Positions 56,904 through 64,000 of a stretch of 64,000 bases of DNA are shown here, piece after piece. Under the pieces are notes generated by a model. It saw only the letters and a list, made by a program, of their open reading frames with translations, was not told the DNA's origin and searched no databases. Origin of the DNA: Botrytis cinerea B05.10 (Eukaryota; Ascomycota; Leotiomycetes; Helotiales; Sclerotiniaceae); assembly GCF_000143535.2 (NCBI RefSeq), contig NC_037320.1, positions 1,550,001-1,614,000 of the forward strand. Direction: 5' to 3'. Position 1 is the stretch's first letter. Each line of letters begins with the position of its first letter. The translations under genes were made by a program, and so were the position numbers.

Positions 56904-57578
56904 ATGGACGCAGACTCGAGTTGCTCTACCGACACTAGCAAGAGTGCTAATCTAAAAGATCACTCTCCTACAAACTCTCAAGCTCCAGCCAGAACAGAAC
57001 AAACTTCTACCTCTCATATTACCAACCGTGAAGATACCGAGGAACAATCAATCCCCAGCAATCTTTCACCCTCCTCAATCACCCCTCCTAAAATCAAGAT
57101 GCGTATCACTCCTACTCTGATTTCAGGCCCTTTAAACCATGAGATCCCCACTCGCAATAGCTCATCGATCCCATCCATCTCCGCAGCACCCACCGACCCC
57201 TATGTTCACCAACCACAACTCAACTTATCCGAAATGCAAAACTTAGTGCACGAAAGACAAGTGCAAACTACCATGCCCCCAAACATAGCCCAATCAACAC
57301 CTTCCAACCTAGCAAGACATTTTCAACGTATCAGTCTTCAAAATAAGAGGAAAGATCCCAGTGCGCCTAAACGAGGTATCAGCGCTTACATGTTCTACGC
57401 CAACGATCAACATGATAGAGTTCGCCAGGAGAATCCTGCACTTTCATTCGGACAACTTGGCATATTATTGGGCGAGGAGTGGAGGGCGTTGAGTGTGGGG
57501 CAACGTAGTGTGTATGAGGAGATGGCAACGAAGGACTTGAGAAGATATGAGGAGGAATTGGCTAGATATCGTGGTTGA
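56904..57578 (+). CDS. HMG-box protein, NHP6-like with long N-terminal extension
   Basis: Probable chromatin architectural or regulatory DNA-binding protein. Single exon, 224 aa. Residues 1 to about 145 are Ser/Thr/Pro/Asn-rich and without recognisable fold. The C-terminal HMG box (about 148-224) reads RKDPSAPKRGISAYMFYAND, then VRQENPALSFGQLGILLGEEWRAL and SVYEEMATKDLRRYEEELARY. This is close to yeast Nhp6, but Nhp6 is only about 95 aa and has no such extension. The gene stands alone between 5.6 kb and 2.9 kb of gene-free repeat-rich DNA. The box is certain; the role of the extension is unknown. Confidence 0.9.
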   Translation: MDADSSCSTDTSKSANLKDHSPTNSQAPARTEQTSTSHITNREDTEEQSIPSNLSPSSITPPKIKMRITPTLISGPLNHEIPTRNSSSIPSISAAPTDPYVHQPQLNLSEMQNLVHERQVQTTMPPNIAQSTPSNLARHFQRISLQNKRKDPSAPKRGISAYMFYANDQHDRVRQENPALSFGQLGILLGEEWRALSVGQRSVYEEMATKDLRRYEEELARYRG

Positions 57579-58289
57579 GTTTCTTTTCATAGATCGATGA
57601 TGCTATGGCTGTCTTCAATCCCTTGATTGATATAAACGCATTTCCTTCCATGAGCAACTTTCCCGTCTTTGGAAAATGCCAATTATCAATGGAAAGTGAA
57701 CTGAGGAGTACTTTGATTGTCGTTCCACGCGATTCGCCACAACGAACAATTGGTTCTGAGACAGAAACGCTAGAGCGTATCACTTGAAATACGGGTTTCC
57801 ATGGGCGGAGACCAGTCTAGGATATGGCGAAATCTTCTTTCTTTAAAATCATCAAGATAGTTTACGAGAACATGAATTGAATGGCCATAGCGACCGTTCT
57901 CCTCATTCTCCCAGACATATAACATAGATATAACATCTAATGGATCCATACAACCCTACGAGTTCCACCACAGACAATAAGAACAATCGACTCTAAATCC
58001 CCCGAGTTTGTGCATTAAGCGAGAGGGTTTGCTTCTTCTATGAAGCGAGACTACTATGCTAGATACCTTGCATAGTATACACGCTGACAGGGTAACTCGA
58101 TAAAAATCCTCGCATTCTCGGGTGTTGGTTTCACATTTTCACATTTTCAAGTTTTTGCTCTCCTGGCATCCATCATCAACTCTATTTTCCACCCTTGAGC
58201 TTCCTAGACACAAGATTTTATACTTTATTTTGTCACTGGTGGCGATGCAGTGAAGTGAAATAAAATCCATACTCTTGAGTATCTCCATC

Positions 58290-58292
<3 letters not shown>

Positions 58293-58356
<64 letters not shown>
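58293..58356. repeat. CT dinucleotide microsatellite, 32 units
   Basis: 64 bases of pure CT, the longest simple repeat in the window. Confidence 0.95.
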
Positions 58357-58362
<6 letters not shown>

Positions 58363-58555
58363 CAAGGCTCGCAACTTTCCAAATCCTCTATCTCAATGTG
58401 TCGAAAATATTCTCATCATCATATATGAGTTAAATGAATGAATCATAAGACTCTAAAGTCAGAAGTCAACATGAGATTTACTCTTCATATCGTTTATTGT
58501 TCTGATCTCTAATATATAGTAGTATGTCTGCAATACAGTGATCAGGAAATTATGA

Positions 58556-58585
58556 TATGATATGACATGACATGACATGACATGA
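58556..58585. repeat. ATGAC pentanucleotide repeat
   Basis: About five tandem units, first one diverged. Confidence 0.8.
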
Positions 58586-59079
58586 TACAATAACACACAC
58601 CACAGTGATATATATAATCATACTCGCCATTACCGAATCTTCTATCCTATCCTATTCCATTCGATTCCCATACAACCATCTCCCACCCACGGCCAGGTCG
58701 TAGTATTCTTATCCTATACAAATACAATAAAGAAAACACCTAGTTTAATTAATTAGACTGCACATACAAACTACAAAGCCCCCAAAGCGTACAAAAAAAA
58801 AACAAAAAAAAAACTACCAAGTCACTCTCTAAACTACCTCCACTACAAATCGGCTACGTGAGACTCGGGTGCTTCCCGCAATACATAGATATGGATGTTA
58901 TTTCTGATTGCTTATTTTGTATATATAGTACATACTACATACTACACCACCAGCTCCCTCGAGTCTTAGAGAAAAGACAACTTGATATATAACATGTAGA
59001 ATCTATATTGCAGATTATATACACATCAGCCCTATTATATTCCGCTTGATCAAACTACCTATCGCTAGGTTTCTATATT

Positions 59080-59106
59080 CATACTCATACTCATACTCAT
59101 ACTCAC
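59080..59106. repeat. TCATAC hexanucleotide repeat
   Basis: Four and a half tandem units. Confidence 0.85.
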
Positions 59107-59173
59107 ATCCACATCTCACACCCCATACATAGCTATCTATATATCCATCTCTCCTCTAGATCTCCCACCTCTC

Positions 59174-59213
59174 CCTCCTCCTCCTCCTCCTCCTCCTCCT
59201 CCTCCTCCTCCTC
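59174..59213. repeat. CCT trinucleotide repeat, 13 units
   Basis: Pure CCT run; its minus strand gives a spurious poly-Glu frame. Confidence 0.95.
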
Positions 59214-59600
59214 ATCAACAATTATATATTTCCATCCACATCCACAACCACATCCACACAACCCCTTCCTTCCCATTACCCAAAAATTCCCATACACAGT
59301 ATCCAAATCCAAATCCAACTTTCATTTATAAATCCAATACACACACACATATATACACATATACATATACTCTATCCCATCTTCCTCATACCTCCCCGAA
59401 ACAACTATCGACTCCACTCCCCCCTCTCGTGCAATCATTAACCATCACCCCTCTACAAAAAAAAAAAAAAAGAAAAAGTGTGTGGTTAGTAATCTTGATG
59501 TATTCCAGTTACATAACAAAATCCATCTATTTCCTTAATTTTCACTCTAATTTAAAATACTAGTCCTGTTGATTTATCTATCCACATGTCCGTCTCATCT

Positions 59601-59631
59601 TCTCACTCCTCACTCCTCACTCCTCACTCCT
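59601..59631. repeat. CACTCCT heptanucleotide repeat
   Basis: Four tandem units. Confidence 0.85.
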
Positions 59632-60472
59632 CCACAATCTACCCTCCCTTAACCAACCAACCCATCCTCCCCTCTTCCCCTCTTCCCCACACACCAACCT
59701 CTAACTCCCCCTCCCACAAACCAACCACCTCCCTCTAGAAATCCTGGCACAAAACACACAAAAGAGATTCACTTCTCCCTTCCCCCATCTCCCACCTCCC
59801 ACCTCCTAATAACAGCACCAGCACTAAAACATAAAACTACAAACAACCAGAGTATCCTACAATTTTCATTTATTCTGTATATACTAACTATATTTATCTG
59901 ACGACGAAGTTCCCCCCCCCTATTGTCGATATTCTGTAGATTTTGGAAGTCTTGTCATGCTGGAAATTAATAAACCCTTCTTACCCCTTTCTCCTTTGTG
60001 ATGAGTGAGAGGTCTTGCTACATTAGATCTTGTACAATGTGCAACCAGCAATGAGTGGAATCGCGAGCGCTGGTAGGAATTATACTGTCCGTTGACTCAT
60101 GGTTATAGCTTTGACACAAAGTATCATGTCAACTCTTTGCTTGGTCGCTGAACGTATGGCTAGGCAAGATGCTCACAGATGATGGATATTTAAGAGCCTA
60201 CTGGAATAATTACACATAATCTACATCACATATCAGAAATTGCATACTGTCAATTTATCCTTTCCATTTCTCATTACTACTATACCCCCAAAAGGAATGT
60301 ATGTGAACAAAAGAAAATGCTTGCTTGTTGTGCACCCAACGCGATCGCTCATGCTTGCAAAAGACATCACCAATGAAATAAAAACGACCACCCAATCCAC
60401 CCAAGACCTTCAGTGAAAAACGACAGACAAGAAATACAGATCCGACCATATACACATCAGTCATTCAACCTT

Positions 60473-63146
60473 TCATTGCTTTAATTCTTTCTCCATGCAC
60501 CCCGTACAAAGTACAATTATTTCACCACCCTCCCCCTTGTCTCCTCTCTGACAAGGAAATATCTGCCCATCATCGAATCCACCCGCACAATGGCCACACC
60601 GGAAGCATTCGTCATGCCACTCACCGCCAAGTGCTTGTACGTATTGACCTAGAACAGCTTTCTTACATCGCTTACATTTTGGGGCTTTGCGCTCTGTACG
60701 TTTGGTTTGGCAAGAGAGACACCAGGCATATCCGTCTTTTTCTATGTGTGTCATTCCTTGTTCGAAAGGATCTCCGCACTCGGCGCAGAAGAAATGACCA
60801 TAGTGCCAGTGTTCCCCAAGTGCGACGGCATGTTCACCGATGATAGGGGTTTTGCAGTGTTTACAGCGAGGAGCATAAAGTTCGTGCCAGTCGAGATGAC
60901 AATAGAATCGTAACCTAGCATCTCCGTCTTCGGCTTCTGTTTCACCTTCGGTATCCGGAATTGTCTCTCCATGTGCACGCCGCTTTATTCGATCGAGACG
61001 TGCTGCGCGAGAAACGGCGGGCTCGGGGCTAATTTCGAGGTCTTGAAGAGCGGTGCCACATGTGAAACAGATAAAACATTCCGGATGGAAACGTTCGGGT
61101 ACACCACGGAGAGCTACCACTTTTCCTTCAATTGGTAATTGACACTGGTGGCAAGTTGCTGTGGCTCGACTACCTGCAGCGGGAGACCAGTGGCCTCGAG
61201 GAATTGGCGCGGGGGCTTGGCGCGGATTGGGGCGTTTTGAGGCAGTTTTGGGATCTGGAAGCGGTCTTGCCTTTGATTGTGACGAACCAGGCTCTGAAAT
61301 TGTGGGGATCTGAGGTACGGACTGAGATACTGGCTCACTGATAGTTGGAATATTTATCGTTGGTACAGCCGGTGCTGACTTGGTTGGGCTTGATCCCGGT
61401 TCAATGATCGTTGGAACACTAGGAGCCGAAATAGAAATTTGAGGGGAATCGGGAAAATTTATGGTAGGGACTGACGGTGTTGATTCTGGGACACTTATAC
61501 TGGGAACTGGAACGCTCACTTGGGTCGGTGCACTAAAATCCTTGTTTGATGGGATAGGCGTCGGACCTGATCGAGCAGGTAGGCTTTGCTTTTGGCTATT
61601 TGGCCGGCGATCGAACGGCGATCTTCTTCGCACTTCTGGCTTGTCATCAGCCTCTTGCGGCTTCCAATTTTTGTCAAAGCTTACAATTGGACGGCCAGGT
61701 TTATCACTGACTGCAGTGGGCGTGGGGAGTTTGGGACTGCGATCACTAAGACGCATACTTGTCGCTTGACGTATATCATCACCTCTGATCTCAACACCAT
61801 TCTTTTTGGGAGTCTCTTCCTTCTCAGGATCTGGTTCATTTTCCGGGGGCGTGTTTGCAGTATATACAGGATTCCTTGACTGTGTTGGTGGATTTTTATA
61901 TATCTCGGTTGTGGATAGCTTTTTGGTGATTTCAGGCGGGGTACTATTGGATCGTGGGACATCTCCCGAAAATTGAACACGATTGAGGGGATTCCGAGGT
62001 TTGATTTGTAGAGCAGAGGCTGGGCGACCATCCAAGGGTCGACCACGATCGGAATCGTTCGTGCTTTCTTGCTGGGGTTCCTCCCAAATCTGTTCACCAG
62101 TAAAGCTGCCTTTGATTTCGCCGCTAATGTTTCTCTTGCCGCCACCGCTCAATCTTTTTCCATTCTGTGGTCGGCTAATACTGCCGTAAGTTTTGGTAGC
62201 GTGTTGAGCCATTGCATCTCGACCGGTATCTAGGGATCCACTTAACGTTGGTTCTGAAGTAACACTGTTCTTCAATGGGGAGGAAGGCCTTGAAGTTACG
62301 GGTTTATTTGCTCCTTCTTCGTCGCTCCCAATCGAGTCCTTTCTTGGAACTGCATCTCTGGCAAGCTCCGTAGCCACAACAGGCCCACCGATTCGTCCAA
62401 CACTCTGAGTCCTTGCACGCGCATAACTGTTCTTCCTCAAATGGTCTTTATATCGATACGGCGCATCAGGATTTTTGAACTTGTCCCCAAACCCAAACTG
62501 GTGCGTGTAGACCAACTCGGATGCTTCCTCTTGCGCAGCTTTATGGATCCGCACCTCGTCGTCGTGCTCTCCTTTTATATCCATATCCTCCATCGCCTCT
62601 CGCAGAGACGCTGCCTCCTCCTTTTCCATCCATCTCAGACCTCGTTCGATATATGTAGCACTGGGGACAACTTCGGAAGGTTTGAGAGGAAGCTCTTGAG
62701 ATGGCGGTTGAACAAGTGATCGCCCTGCTCTAGAGCTGACCGAAGAATATGATCCAACGGAATTTCGAGTTGGTCTGCGAGAAAATGAACTTCCGGGCCG
62801 CGGTTGAGGATCGACAGAAGCTGGGGTCTCTGGTGGGGCATTCGTCTGCGGGGTGATCGCTGATGATACCGATGATATCGAATTGGACTGTCGCCGTTTA
62901 CTCGGAGGGGGAGGCCTTGCGCCACTCGGGCGAGCCACACGATTGTTTCTTAAATCTGCCAAGTAGTCCGCTGTCGACGGTCAGTAAGAAGCAAGATCAT
63001 TTCTCAAGGCCTTGAGCTTTGCCTGTAACTACAAACAAAAGAGAAGATAGACCGAGCTCACCAAATTGATCGTTTGACATATATGACGGCCCCGGAGGAG
63101 TGACACTATGGTCAGTTGGCTCCTTAGATTTCCCTCTGAGTAACAT
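60473..63146 (-). CDS. Three-LIM-domain protein, paxillin-like
   Basis: Probable cytoskeletal or polarity scaffold. Two exons on the minus strand, 63146-63062 and 62970-60473, give 860 aa. The splice joins MSNDQF to ADYLADLRNNR. Residues 30 to about 620 are disordered, rich in Ser, Pro, Arg and Asn, with repeated VPTI and ISEPGSS motifs near 490-590. LIM1 begins at C635 (C635, C638, H657, C660, C663, C666 ... C719, D722) and has about 35 extra residues in its second finger. LIM2 (about 731-788, CKHC ... HFFCAECG) and LIM3 (about 794-855, CKRC ... CFRCGHC) follow. The LIM count and position resemble fungal paxillin-like proteins. Exact orthology to Pxl1 is unsure. Confidence 0.92.
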
Positions 63147-64000
63147 TGCAAAAATGAGAAGTTGAAGAAAGTTGGTTCAAAAAAATATAGTTTGGCAGAG
63201 AAGCTTTAAGTATCGATGGCAGTGTAGCGAGGATTTGTTGGCGGTGTGTTGCGTCAGAGTTTCTATCCAATGTGGAAGTTCCAAGTATCTGTGATAATGT
63301 TTGAGATATAATTCGAGGCTCGAGGCGTGATTCGTGCGTATTGCTTAGGATATCGTGGATAGAAGTGGATGATGATGAATTATGGAGGGGAAAGTAAAAA
63401 GGAATACAATGTTTATCCGCCGAAGGGACTGTAAAGAGAGACACGCAATAATAACAACAACAACAATAGGAACGTATACTTTTTATAGGTTTGTGATTTT
63501 GATAAAGTTGATGGTAACAAGGAGTGAATCAAGTATAACTTTGTATCCTTCAAACAGTCAATGTTTTTCTTATACAAATCACACAGTACAACCTACCTGT
63601 GGAGGTTGGTGCTATTGCTATCGCGCCGAAGTCAATAATCGGCTGAAGGCTAAATCAGTCGTCGCAGCAACAACCTTCTCTTGGTTTTGAGCCTCCAAAA
63701 TGTACCTAGGCGTTGGATCGGATCTCAATTATGGGGACATGATTTCCCAAAGCAAAACCTTATGAAAGATACTTTATGTGCTCGAATCCTTCTTCCTCTC
63801 CCTCTCCCTCTCCCTCGTCTTCTGGAGCGTTGGAAGTGTCGATTGATTTCCTCGTCTTCATCTTTATGGTATGGACCCAATGAATGGAGAATTTTCCGAT
63901 GGTACGATAGGTGCTGCACACTTTGAAAACGCATTCAGAACAGCGAATACGACAAGGGGGAAAGGCGATTAGTAATACCGGTGCGAGCGAATGGGATGCT
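63147..64000. other. Upstream flank of the LIM gene to window end
   Basis: Promoter and leader of the LIM gene. A CCTCTC-type repeat lies near 63792-63815. No further gene is supported before the window ends. Confidence 0.5.

Larger units (their letters stand above)
57579..60472. other. Gene-free region with simple repeats
   Basis: About 2.9 kb without a supported exon. It contains CT, ATGAC, TCATAC, CCT and CACTCCT repeats and several A runs. It separates the HMG-box gene from the 3' end of the LIM gene; part is probably the 3'UTRs of both. Confidence 0.55.

Noticed and set aside
59133..59318. Minus-strand frame with a poly-Glu run
   Set aside because: Produced by the CCT microsatellite; no other coding signs.
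63124..63444. Minus-strand 106-codon frame upstream of the LIM gene
   Set aside because: No internal ATG; it is probably leader sequence.

Overview
The window reads as nuclear DNA of a filamentous ascomycete. Most genes carry one to three short GT-AG introns (about 50-140 nt). The gene set is typical of Pezizomycotina: a two-CHORD/CS protein that budding yeasts lack, a HeLo-domain protein, an AflR-like Zn2Cys6 regulator, cyanamide hydratase and a thermoresistant-type gluconokinase. Moderate GC, exon structure and protein wording resemble Leotiomycetes such as Botrytis or Sclerotinia. That placement is an impression, not a computed result. I resolved 21 protein genes with good exon models, one further gene with an uncertain 5' end (MOB2), one uncertain membrane-protein locus and one tRNA-Ser.

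Layout. 0-5 kb: vacuolar endopolyphosphatase, cyanamide hydratase and tRNA-Ser(AGA). 5-13 kb: a lone AflR-like regulator (-), ribosome-biogenesis ERB1 (+) and an unrecognised 224-aa gene (+) with a 5'UTR intron. 14-24 kb: a HeLo plus pseudokinase protein (-), the cargo receptor ERV29/SURF4 (-), verprolin (-), a mitochondrial membrane protein (+) and a possible four-helix membrane protein (+). 25-28.5 kb: CHORD protein (-), glutaredoxin-like protein (+) and HpcH/HpaI aldolase (-). 28.5-31.9 kb is gene-free. 31.9-40 kb: gluconokinase (+), branched-chain keto-acid dehydrogenase E2 (-), ATP10 (+), Golgi SNARE GOS1 (-) and MOB2-like (-). 40.9-51.3 kb: LEO1 (+), a patatin-like protein lacking its catalytic dyad (+), SR140 (-), a covalent-FAD amino-acid oxidase (+) and TATA-binding protein (-). 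51.3-60.5 kb is a microsatellite-rich gene desert holding one HMG-box gene. 60.5-63.1 kb: a three-LIM protein (-).

Most genes are housekeeping: transcription and RNA (TBP, LEO1, SR140), ribosome assembly (ERB1), secretory traffic (ERV29, GOS1), actin and polarity (verprolin, MOB2, LIM) and mitochondria (E2, ATP10). They do not form one pathway. Several pairs are divergent over short shared promoters: VRP1/mitochondrial protein, CHORD/glutaredoxin, E2/ATP10.

The most interesting points are the MLKL-like HeLo-pseudokinase, the patatin protein with GTATG in place of GxSxG, a perfect 28-bp palindrome plus two CGG-type dyads upstream of cyanamide hydratase, and a long reading frame overlapping GOS1. 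No transposon, CRISPR array or rRNA was recognised.
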